DNA from: Bdellovibrionales bacterium
GTDB taxonomy: Bacteria > Bdellovibrionota > Bdellovibrionia > Bdellovibrionales > JAMPXM01
Length of the DNA: 9,641 bases
NCBI GenBank assembly: GCA_005792225.1
Contig: SXSP01000304.1
Coordinates: 1-9,641 of the forward strand
Direction: 5' to 3'
Below are positions 1-6,104 of this stretch, in pieces. The number at the start of each line of letters is the position of its first letter. Within the stretch, counting starts at the first letter, position 1. The notes below the pieces were generated by a model that was not told the DNA's origin, did not search any database, and saw nothing but the letters and a program-made list of their open reading frames with translations. A program made the position numbers and the translations under genes.

Positions 1-2368
1 TCGTGAGAACTTGGCGGAGCCGAACGGGATCTGTCACGATTTCTTTTGGTAGAGTTGGGTCTTGGCTCACGCGAATTTCGATGGAGCGCTCCTTGGCGAG
101 AACCGAAAGGAGCGATACGACCTCATTCGCGACCTGCAGAGGATTGATGGGCGTATACTCCAGGCTCAGGTGGCCCGTCTCAATCTTCGAGAGATCGAGG
201 ATGTCATTAATCAAATGCCCGAGTTGCTCTCCGTTTCGGCGGAGGATTTCAAGATAGTTCGCCTTTTCAGTCTCGTTGATCGCAGGGTCTCTCAGGAGGT
301 CCGCAAACCCGATCATGGCTCCGAGCGGAGTTCGAATTTCGTGGCTCATATTTGCCAAGAACGCAGACTTGAGATCGTTTGCTTTTTCCGCCGCCTCTTT
401 CGCCGCCAGCAATTCCTGAGATGCCTTTTTTTGAATATCAACGTTTGTCCAAGTGCCGTAGTACTTGATGATCTCGCCCTTCTCGTTGAAGAAGGGCCGG
501 CCTTGAGAACGAAACCAAACGTATCGACCGCGACGGTTGAGCAAGCGGAATTCCACATCGACGGGGATTCCGGCGTCGCGGCAACGCTGCCATTCTGTGA
601 GTAGCCTCGGTTGATCGTCAGGATGGATGGGTTGTGTCCATCCCCACCCGAGGAATTTTGAAGTATCGGTGTCAACGATTTCGGTAAAACGAGTACTGAA
701 GTAATCCGCGGAGCCATCAGGATTCGTACGCCAAATGCCTTGCGGGATTGTTTCGATGATCAGACGCGAGTTTTCCTCGGCCATCTTTTGATCGTGTATG
801 TCAGTTGCGGTGCCGACCCATGTGGTGATTTCGCCGAGTTCATTTCGAAGTGGAACCGTACGCACGAGGTGCCAGCGCCAGCTCCCATCGGAGTTCCTCT
901 TAAACCTGTGCTGATGTTCGGCCGCAACCCCCGCGTTGACGGATTCAGATAATCGCGTGACGGCGACCTCTCGGTCGTCGGGATGCATTAGACTCGTCCA
1001 TCTCCAATCCTTCGTTTCTTCGAACGTCCGGCCTGTGTATTCGTACCACCATTGATTGAAGTAGTTGGCCGAGCCGTCGGGACGGGCGGTCCAAACGAAG
1101 TGAGGGATTGAATCCATGACGAGGCGGAAGCGCGCTTCGCCCTCGCTCGCCTTCTCTTCGATTTTCTTCCGCTCAGTGATATCCTGAACCGTGCCGAGCA
1201 TGTGAGTCGGCTTGTCACCGGCGCCTAAAAAAACTCGGCCCGACTCGAGGACCCATCGAATTTCTCCATTGGAATGAACGGATCTGAATTCAGTGGTGAA
1301 TTCATCGACCCGATCAATTGCGTCTCTCACACTTCTAGAAACCCGATCGCGGTCATCCGGATGTATGGCGTTGAGGAAAAGATCAATGCTCGCCCGCGGT
1401 CGATCTCGTTCGAAGCCGAAGATTCGGTAGGTTTCCTCGGACCAACTCGCCTCGCCGGTGAGAAAGTTCCAATGAAAAATGCCGAGGGCTCCGGCTTGAA
1501 CGGCGAGTTCGAGTTTCTTCCGGCTGAGGACCTGGTCCGTGATGTCTTTCTGCGTGCCCCAGGCCCGAGAGAGAAGTCCATCTTCAGTGATCCCGACCAT
1601 ACTGTTCGAAAAGTGCTTCTCGTTTCCGAAACGATCTTGCTCGATGCTATCGACACCAGAGAGACGGTAACCACTCGCGATGAATGCCGCGAGGAAGGCC
1701 CGGTTTTGTGGATCATCGGGCACGAGAAGTTCGCGCAACCTCTTACCCACCATCTCGGATCCTTGGCTGAACCCGTACATCTGCGCCATGGCATCATTGC
1801 ATTCCGCGAGATAGGCGCCATCGATCATTCTCTGGATTTGCTCATCCGCCGGAAGGTCGATCGGAATCGGTCGATCCAGCTCATACCGCCACATTCCGTC
1901 CGTACTCTGCTGGATGAAGGCTTGGTACTTCTCATAGTTCGCTTTGAGATCGCGATTCGCGATCGAAGTTTCTTCTTGTGCCTGTTTTCGCAAGTTGAAG
2001 AGCTCGAGAAAAACGCTCGCCTTGGCCTTGAGCATCTCCACGTCGAATGGCTTCGTAACGAAGTCCACCGCGCCTAAGCGGTAGGCTCGACTGACATCAT
2101 CAAGAGACGCACTGATGGCGGTCAGAAAAATAATGGGTGTTGATTTTGAAAGAGGTAATGCTCGAATCTTGGCCGCCGTTTCGAACCCGTCCATCCCTGG
2201 CATCTGAACGTCCAAGAGAATGAGAGCGAATTCTCTGGAGGTCAGCGACGCAAGGGCCTCTTGGCCCGAAGAAGCGTGTTCAAAAGCGCATCTGAGCTCG
2301 CCCAAGGCAGCACGTACGCAAAGAAAGTTTTCTTCCCTGTCGTCGACGACGAGTATCCGTGGCCGCAA
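1..2368 (-). CDS. Receiver-PAS4-histidine kinase, cytoplasmic hybrid sensor (3' end cut off)
   Basis: This reading frame stays open from the left window edge; 789 codons are visible. A CheY-like receiver (residues 1-120) has acidic pair D9/D10, phospho-acceptor D53, T83 and K106. Four PAS/PAC units follow, starting near residues 150, 285, 410 and 538, with typical PAC endings such as 'DITERKK' and Trp-rich 'HPDD' segments. The HisKA domain (about 665-730) carries the H-box 'MSHEIRTPL' with H676. The window ends at 'DPVRLRQVLT', just before the N-box of the ATPase domain. No signal peptide or membrane span is visible, so it should sense cytoplasmic ligands, redox state or light, and relay phosphate from H676. 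The start is taken as TTG at 2368, giving 'MRPRILVVDD', because AAAAGGA lies 8 nt upstream. A GTG at 2428 is in frame but has no ribosome site. The ligand and the partner regulator are not visible. The family call is secure; the physiological role is unknown. Confidence 0.93.
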   Translation of the reverse strand, partial: MRPRILVVDDREENFLCVRAALGELRCAFEHASSGQEALASLTSREFALILLDVQMPGMDGFETAAKIRALPLSKSTPIIFLTAISASLDDVSRAYRLGAVDFVTKPFDVEMLKAKASVFLELFNLRKQAQEETSIANRDLKANYEKYQAFIQQSTDGMWRYELDRPIPIDLPADEQIQRMIDGAYLAECNDAMAQMYGFSQGSEMVGKRLRELLVPDDPQNRAFLAAFIASGYRLSGVDSIEQDRFGNEKHFSNSMVGITEDGLLSRAWGTQKDITDQVLSRKKLELAVQAGALGIFHWNFLTGEASWSEETYRIFGFERDRPRASIDLFLNAIHPDDRDRVSRSVRDAIDRVDEFTTEFRSVHSNGEIRWVLESGRVFLGAGDKPTHMLGTVQDITERKKIEEKASEGEARFRLVMDSIPHFVWTARPDGSANYFNQWWYEYTGRTFEETKDWRWTSLMHPDDREVAVTRLSESVNAGVAAEHQHRFKRNSDGSWRWHLVRTVPLRNELGEITTWVGTATDIHDQKMAEENSRLIIETIPQGIWRTNPDGSADYFSTRFTEIVDTDTSKFLGWGWTQPIHPDDQPRLLTEWQRCRDAGIPVDVEFRLLNRRGRYVWFRSQGRPFFNEKGEIIKYYGTWTNVDIQKKASQELLAAKEAAEKANDLKSAFLANMSHEIRTPLGAMIGFADLLRDPAINETEKANYLEILRRNGEQLGHLINDILDLSKIETGHLSLEYTPINPLQVANEVVSLLSVLAKERSIEIRVSQDPTLPKEIVTDPVRLRQVLT

Positions 2369-2584
2369 AAAACGAGTCCTTTTCGAAAAGGGTTCTACTT
2401 CATACCGGAGTCGCGCCGAAAAGGGCACGAAATTTAACTAAGTCAGGGGTAAATACGAGTCGTGGAGATTAATTTAATCATATTTATGCCTCAAGTTGAG
2501 ACGTCTCTTCTCAAGACTTTCGATTGGAATGCCGAATGGTCTTACAATGAAGTTGGTGCGTGGGGTTAATGAAGTGAGGTTTTT
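2369..2584. promoter_or_regulatory. Divergent intergenic region between sensor kinase and VWA lipoprotein gene
   Basis: This 216-bp AT-rich region must hold promoters for both divergent genes. On the plus strand TACAAT (2543-2548) is a 5/6 match to a sigma-70 -10 box, about 37 bp before the lipoprotein start, but no good -35 lies upstream of it. Two symmetric sequences could be operators: GATTAATTTAATC (2467-2479, symmetric about one base) and GAGACGTCTC (2498-2507, perfect palindrome). On the minus strand TTGAGG, then 17 nt, then TAATCT is a weak promoter candidate for the kinase. No small gene was recognised here. Confidence 0.4.
2377..2383 (-). promoter_or_regulatory. Ribosome binding site that fixes the TTG start of the sensor kinase
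   Basis: AAAAGGA on the minus strand lies 8 nt before the TTG at 2368. The alternative GTG at 2428 has no comparable purine tract. The TTG start also places the receiver at the usual distance from the N terminus. Confidence 0.6.
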
Positions 2585-3607
2585 ATGAGATTTCGGATTC
2601 GGAAAAAGTATCTCTACATGATCCCGTTCGCATTCTTGCCGTTGGTCTACAACAACTGCGCGTCGCCTAAGTTTGAAGGTGTCGCGCAAGAGTCGGTATC
2701 TTCGGTGGGAGATCCGGTTGATCCCCCGCCAGTGGTGCCGACACCGGTACCCGAGGTTCCGTCGGTCACTTACTCCACCGATGTCATCTTTTCCAAGTTA
2801 ACGAGCGTGCCGCTCGATGTGGTTTGGATTATCGACAACTCGGGTTCAATGGATGCCGAGGCGGCCCACGTCAGAACCAACTTCAAATCGTTCATCGATT
2901 CACTGGCGACGCTGACGGAGATCAAAGTCGCGTTGATTTCAAAATCCGGCACTTCTGGTACTGCGGTCTCGCTTCCGGTGACCGGCCCGAATTACTTAGC
3001 AATCAACCAGACCGTGGATAGCCGTAACCCGCTTCAACTTCTCATGCGCTCGATCTGCAATCCGGAAATTTCATCGGCTTGTCAGAACAACGGCGTAACG
3101 ACGAGCACGAATTCCGTACTCGACGGCAAAATCGCGAGCTTCTTGCGTCCCGGATCGAAGAAGGTTTTCGTATTCGTGACGGACGATAACAGTAACGTTG
3201 CCGCCGCTTCCTACAACAACATCGCGGCCGCGGCGTTCCCTGACGCCAAGCCCACGATCTTCGGATTTATCGGATTGGGTGCGATGGCGAGCCCGTGTCA
3301 AGCAGCACAGGGTTCCGTTTACCAAACGCTCGCCAGCGAAACGGGCGGCTCGGTCTTTAATATTTGCGATCAAGTCTGGACGAGCACCTTCAATGAGCTG
3401 AAAGACAACGTTTCTAAGCTCATCACGCACTCTTTCCCGGTTCCCGAAAATCTTCGCAACGCCGAAGTCCTTTCGGTCCATATCAACAACCAGCCGATTG
3501 ATTCCTCGAAATATTCGATCAGTGCGGCCGGCCAGTTCCAGCTCGACCGCGAGATCGCGGAATCGTTCGGGCAGGGAACAGTAAAAATCGTTTATCGTCC
3601 AAAATAA
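2585..3607 (+). CDS. VWA-domain lipoprotein
   Basis: This 340-aa exported protein has a basic N-region (MRFRIRKK), a hydrophobic core and a Cys at residue 25 in the context 'PLVYNNCAS'. I read this as a lipoprotein signal peptide of non-canonical type, with Asn at -1 and -2. A Pro/Val-rich linker (about 43-60) then leads to a von Willebrand factor A domain (about 77-285). Its MIDAS metal site is 'DNSGSM' (D84, S86, S88), with a later acidic 'TDD' at 199-201. C158, C166, C238 and C261 could form two disulfides outside the cytoplasm. VWA domains bind protein partners through a divalent cation, so a surface or periplasmic adhesion or scaffold role is likely; the partner is unknown. The start is supported by GAGG at 2576-2579, 5 nt before the ATG. 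Its stop lies 2 bp from the stop of the convergent neighbour. Domain call strong; lipid attachment likely; role unknown. Confidence 0.88.
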   Translation: MRFRIRKKYLYMIPFAFLPLVYNNCASPKFEGVAQESVSSVGDPVDPPPVVPTPVPEVPSVTYSTDVIFSKLTSVPLDVVWIIDNSGSMDAEAAHVRTNFKSFIDSLATLTEIKVALISKSGTSGTAVSLPVTGPNYLAINQTVDSRNPLQLLMRSICNPEISSACQNNGVTTSTNSVLDGKIASFLRPGSKKVFVFVTDDNSNVAAASYNNIAAAAFPDAKPTIFGFIGLGAMASPCQAAQGSVYQTLASETGGSVFNICDQVWTSTFNELKDNVSKLITHSFPVPENLRNAEVLSVHINNQPIDSSKYSISAAGQFQLDREIAESFGQGTVKIVYRPK

Positions 3608-3609
3608 CT

Positions 3610-5019
3610 CTACGGATTCAGGCAGTTCACATTTTCGGCCGCACGACGGCCGAACATGTTCGCCACGGGATCAAGATCGAAGCGTAGCTTGCCGGCCTTG
3701 CAGGTTTCCTGAAGAATTCGAGTCGCTGCTTCTGTGTTCACCTGAATCTGTTTTAACTGCTTTTCCGTAAGCGTAAACGCTTCTTTTAACCAGATCGAGA
3801 TGGGTCCGTTCGTGCTGAGATCCTGGTTCAACTTCAAGAGTCGGCGGTAAGTTTCCGGATTGTAGTGTCGAATCTTCTCGAGCATCTGCGTACGCTTCGT
3901 GAAGTTCGTGTATTCGACCTTTCCACCAGCATCGTTGTCCCCAATCGTGGAGCGTTGGATGAGAATCGGGTTCAATCCCGCGATCTTCTCTGGGGGTTGA
4001 ATCTGCGCCATTTTGTTGCGAGGGAGATCTTTTTTCTGCTTTTCTTCTTTCGACTTCAAGCGCCCGTCTTCGAAATAATACCAAGTCCAGATGTAATCGA
4101 TGTTTCCGACGCGATCCTGTTGGCTGAAGATGTAGTCGAGAAGAGTGATTTCCGTGAGCTCCTTCATCCAAAACACCATCTGTTGATGTGACACCGGCGT
4201 GCTTCCCAAAGCCTCTTTCATCTTTGGATCGCGAACCGCGGAGGCCAAGCCCTCGGCAATGGCGCTTTCAAGTGGGCTCTCGCTTCTTAAAGCCAAGAAG
4301 CCGGGAGTCAGTTGGAACGACTTGTTCTGCCCATCGCCCCATCCGCCAGCGCGCGTCCCGTTCAATTCGGCGCCGTAGCGCTCCCCTTTGTCGCGGAGGA
4401 AAATACCGAAGATCTGACGACGATCAGGGGTAAAGAGCTCATCGATCGGGCGATAGGTGGATGGATTTTTTTCGGCTGCCCCCAAGACCTTCCAAGCTTG
4501 GATATTCATCGCTCCCTTGCCCTTGGCCTTAGACGTGACCCGGTCGTAGTGGGCGTCTTTATCGATCGTGCGGTAAACCGAAACCGGAACTTTGAGATCT
4601 GAATTGAAGTAACGGGAGAAATGGTAATAGAGGAGCGAAGAAGGCGAAAACGTGGCGCTCGTTCCGGAGGCATTCATTGTCGACTTGAATTTCGCGAGCT
4701 TCTCGTGACCGTCTTTCTTGTTGCATCTCGATGCTTCGTATTGCTCGGGAGTGAGCCCCGTGCCCTCGGTTGAGACGACAATCGTTCCGGGGCTCGTGCT
4801 CCAAAATTTCGGGCATTGCGCGACACCGGGTGAGTAGAGATGAATCGAGCAAAAGAAGTTTTCTTGCTCTAAATCCTTTTCGGAGTAGATGGCACCCGGC
4901 ATCTGGGCCAAAGCGACGCAAGTTTCCTGAATTCCGTTGGGGGATAGGTGAGTCTGAGTCCGCGCCCCTTGAGCTTCTGCGAGCGACAGAACGGCGACGA
5001 GCAAAATCGAAAGTGACAT
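3610..5019 (-). CDS. Exported protein with FAM20/HipA/CotH-like atypical kinase motifs
   Basis: This 469-aa protein begins with a short Sec signal peptide (residues 1 to about 16, likely cut after 'AEA'). The N-region has no positive charge, and no other start codon exists in the frame before the upstream stop. I do not recognise a named family. 'LLDYIFSQQDRVGNIDYIW' (residues 293-311) resembles the catalytic-loop pattern of FAM20/HipA/CotH-type kinases, with D302 as the candidate catalytic Asp and N306 as the candidate metal ligand. 'IGDNDAGG' (359-366; D361, D363) would fit the second metal-binding motif. 'YYHFSRYF...LKVPVSVYR' (131-150) resembles the 'rLgr.lgl..vP.tvyR' helix-strand segment of the same fold. 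Cys pairs at both ends (C34, C57, C69, C99; C440, C466) fit an oxidising compartment. It lies 105 bp downstream of a phosphatase-like gene on the same strand, probably an operon. Export is likely; the kinase fold is inference from motifs and a G-rich nucleotide loop was not clearly placed. Confidence 0.55.
   Translation of the reverse strand: MSLSILLVAVLSLAEAQGARTQTHLSPNGIQETCVALAQMPGAIYSEKDLEQENFFCSIHLYSPGVAQCPKFWSTSPGTIVVSTEGTGLTPEQYEASRCNKKDGHEKLAKFKSTMNASGTSATFSPSSLLYYHFSRYFNSDLKVPVSVYRTIDKDAHYDRVTSKAKGKGAMNIQAWKVLGAAEKNPSTYRPIDELFTPDRRQIFGIFLRDKGERYGAELNGTRAGGWGDGQNKSFQLTPGFLALRSESPLESAIAEGLASAVRDPKMKEALGSTPVSHQQMVFWMKELTEITLLDYIFSQQDRVGNIDYIWTWYYFEDGRLKSKEEKQKKDLPRNKMAQIQPPEKIAGLNPILIQRSTIGDNDAGGKVEYTNFTKRTQMLEKIRHYNPETYRRLLKLNQDLSTNGPISIWLKEAFTLTEKQLKQIQVNTEAATRILQETCKAGKLRFDLDPVANMFGRRAAENVNCLNP
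3634..3654. repeat. Perfect inverted repeat at the convergent gene junction
   Basis: TTCGGCCG and CGGCCGAA form an 8-bp perfect stem around a 5-nt loop. It lies 26 bp past the stop of the VWA gene and inside the last codons of the minus-strand gene. A second palindrome, CGAACATGTTCG (3651-3662), overlaps it. No T-run follows on either strand, so it is not a standard intrinsic terminator. It could slow or end transcription from the convergent VWA gene, or it may simply reflect coding sequence. Confidence 0.35.
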
Positions 5020-5087
5020 AAAAACCCCGCTTCTCGAAAGTTTCTCGATAGACCGACGTCGTCTATCAGAGGATTTCCAGAGCGGGG
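5020..5087 (-). promoter_or_regulatory. Folded leader with closing stem over the ribosome site
   Basis: In the minus-strand transcript, CCCCGCT-type and AGCGGGG-type arms (plus-strand 5081-5087 and 5025-5031) pair over 7 bp. They enclose a strong hairpin (GATAGAC/GTCTATC, 5047-5053 with 5061-5067, 7-nt loop) and a weaker one near 5032-5046. The 3' arm is followed by five U and then the start codon at 5019. The only Shine-Dalgarno-like tract, GCGGGG, lies inside the closing stem. The shape could act as an on/off translation switch or as a terminator just before the gene. No known riboswitch class was recognised. Confidence 0.45.
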
Positions 5088-5106
5088 AGTTGATTTACCT
5101 AAATCA

Positions 5107-5126
5107 GAACGGATTGAATTCCGTTC
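5107..5126 (-). terminator. Weak hairpin at the stop codon of the phosphatase-like gene
   Basis: GAACGGA and TCCGTTC form a 7-bp stem with a 6-nt loop that overlaps the TGA stop codon on the minus strand. Only a short T-rich stretch (TGATTT) follows, so it would be a poor terminator that lets part of the transcripts continue into the downstream gene. It could also be an RNA-stabilising hairpin. Confidence 0.3.
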
Positions 5127-5853
5127 AGAGGCAAACTTGATCTTTTAGTTCTCGACTGATTTTGAGCTCAGGGAGCGGCTTGAACGCCCGTAGTTTCGCA
5201 CGAATTTTCTCATATGCGCGCTCGCGGTTCATTCCGTCAGTATTGCGGTCCCAGTAGGAGACGGCCTGTTCACCTGAGTAATCGCAGAATTGGCGCAGAA
5301 TCAGCGCGGAAATGTAACCCGAAGCGTGCCAGCCGTTCCAACAGTGCAAGTAAACGGGGCTATTGTGGCCAGGGTTCGTGAGTCGAGCGTAAACAAGTTC
5401 GAGGATTTCTTTTGCCGCCGTCGATTCGCCGAGGACACTCTTTTGATCGTACTCCAGGGTGTTTGAGCCCGCGTAGCTCGACTGGCAGCTGACCGCTTTC
5501 GGCGAATTTCTGAAACGCGTGGGGTAGAGATAGATCGCGCGATCAAAACCTTCCTCGCAAAGGTTCTTAAGACCTTCATTTGGAAGAGGGTTCGAGTTAT
5601 GGCGTTTTCCGTTTCTATTACACGCGTTGTTCGCGCCTCCGCGGTAAACAGCTCCGTTTAAGACCACACGAAAATTGCGCACGCCGTAGAGTCCCTCATA
5701 ACCGTTTCCGTAGTTATCAACTCGCTTATCAAAGACGTTCCGCAGACCGTAACGCAGCTGATAGTGCTCGATGGAATCTTCTCTCGCTGACTTCGCTTGA
5801 GAGAAGAGGGGAAGGAGACTAAGCGCGAGGAACAGAAGTGTCATGCTTCGCAT
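5125..5853 (-). CDS. Exported dual-specificity-phosphatase-like protein lacking the catalytic Arg
   Basis: This 242-aa protein starts with a Sec signal peptide 'MRSMTLLFLALSLLPLFSQA'. ATG 5853 is chosen because GAGG lies 5 nt upstream and because it puts the signal peptide at the N terminus; a GTG at 5904 would add 17 residues without a ribosome site. The order of motifs matches the cysteine-phosphatase fold: 'AVYRGG' (about 68-73, the usual 'lyRsgqP' segment), 'LCEEGFDRAIYLY' (like 'L...GIk.VI.L'), then the signature 'VYLHCWNGWHASG' (about 167-179). Known active enzymes have HCxxGxxR followed by S/T; here Cys171 and Gly174 are kept but the Arg position is Ala177. It may therefore be a pseudophosphatase that binds a phosphorylated partner, or an enzyme with altered chemistry. 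Further cysteines (C78, C98, C123, C190, C241) fit export. It is upstream of the kinase-like gene on the same strand. Fold call fairly confident; activity open. Confidence 0.7.
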   Translation of the reverse strand: MRSMTLLFLALSLLPLFSQAKSAREDSIEHYQLRYGLRNVFDKRVDNYGNGYEGLYGVRNFRVVLNGAVYRGGANNACNRNGKRHNSNPLPNEGLKNLCEEGFDRAIYLYPTRFRNSPKAVSCQSSYAGSNTLEYDQKSVLGESTAAKEILELVYARLTNPGHNSPVYLHCWNGWHASGYISALILRQFCDYSGEQAVSYWDRNTDGMNRERAYEKIRAKLRAFKPLPELKISRELKDQVCL

Positions 5854-5858
5854 GGTGA

Positions 5859-5862
5859 CCTC
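5859..5862 (-). promoter_or_regulatory. Ribosome binding site selecting the ATG at 5853
   Basis: GAGG on the minus strand lies 5 nt before the ATG. This favours the start that puts the signal peptide at the N terminus over the upstream in-frame GTG at 5904. Confidence 0.6.
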
Positions 5863-6094
5863 ATCCGGGAGGGTTAAATTTGTCTGCTCATCTCTAGGGA
5901 ACACGAAGCGTTTGCCGGTTTCAATGGCTCACGGGGCGAGGTCCAGCCTGAAATCGCAAACTTAACCGTCCCCTGACAGAGCCGCCGGCAGCGCCGCGAT
6001 TGGGGCAGGGGTGACGAATTTCGGCTCCGGCCTGAAGGAAATACCCACTTTATTCACGTTGAGAACTGAAAGTGCCGGCACGGAAGTTGGTTAT

Positions 6095-6099
6095 AGGGG
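6095..6099 (+). promoter_or_regulatory. Ribosome binding site selecting the ATG at 6105
   Basis: AGGGG ends 5 nt before the ATG. It supports the start that gives an N-terminal signal peptide over the upstream in-frame GTG at 6072. Confidence 0.55.
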
Positions 6100-6104
6100 C
6101 GGGT

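Larger units (their letters stand above)
5854..6104. promoter_or_regulatory. Divergent intergenic region upstream of phosphatase-like and flavoenzyme genes
   Basis: This 251-bp gap must hold the promoters of both divergent genes. I see no convincing -35/-10 pair on either strand. TTGAAA on the minus strand near 5920 is a possible -35 but has no good -10 at 17 nt. GTGCCGGCAC (6072-6081) is a perfect 10-bp palindrome close to the flavoenzyme start and could be an operator. GAGCCG (5979-5984) and CGGCTC (6022-6027) form only a loose inverted repeat. No small gene was recognised. Confidence 0.3.

Noticed and set aside
1274..2077. 267-codon open frame on the plus strand
   Set aside because: It lies wholly antisense to the PAS region of the sensor kinase, has no ribosome site or recognisable motif, and reflects the codon use of the opposite strand.
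3071..3481. 136-codon open frame on the minus strand
   Set aside because: Antisense to the VWA domain; His/Arg/Asp-rich composition is typical of a shadow frame.
3610..5019. Dismissing the kinase-like protein as a plain hypothetical, or naming it HipA or CotH
   Set aside because: The motif order is too suggestive to ignore, but no single family signature is complete enough to assign a name, so it is reported only as kinase-like.
5853..5904. Upstream GTG start for the phosphatase-like gene
   Set aside because: No ribosome site precedes it, and it would put 17 charged and polar residues before the signal peptide.
6072..6104. Upstream GTG start for the flavoenzyme
   Set aside because: It would bury the signal peptide, and the good ribosome site is in front of the ATG at 6105.
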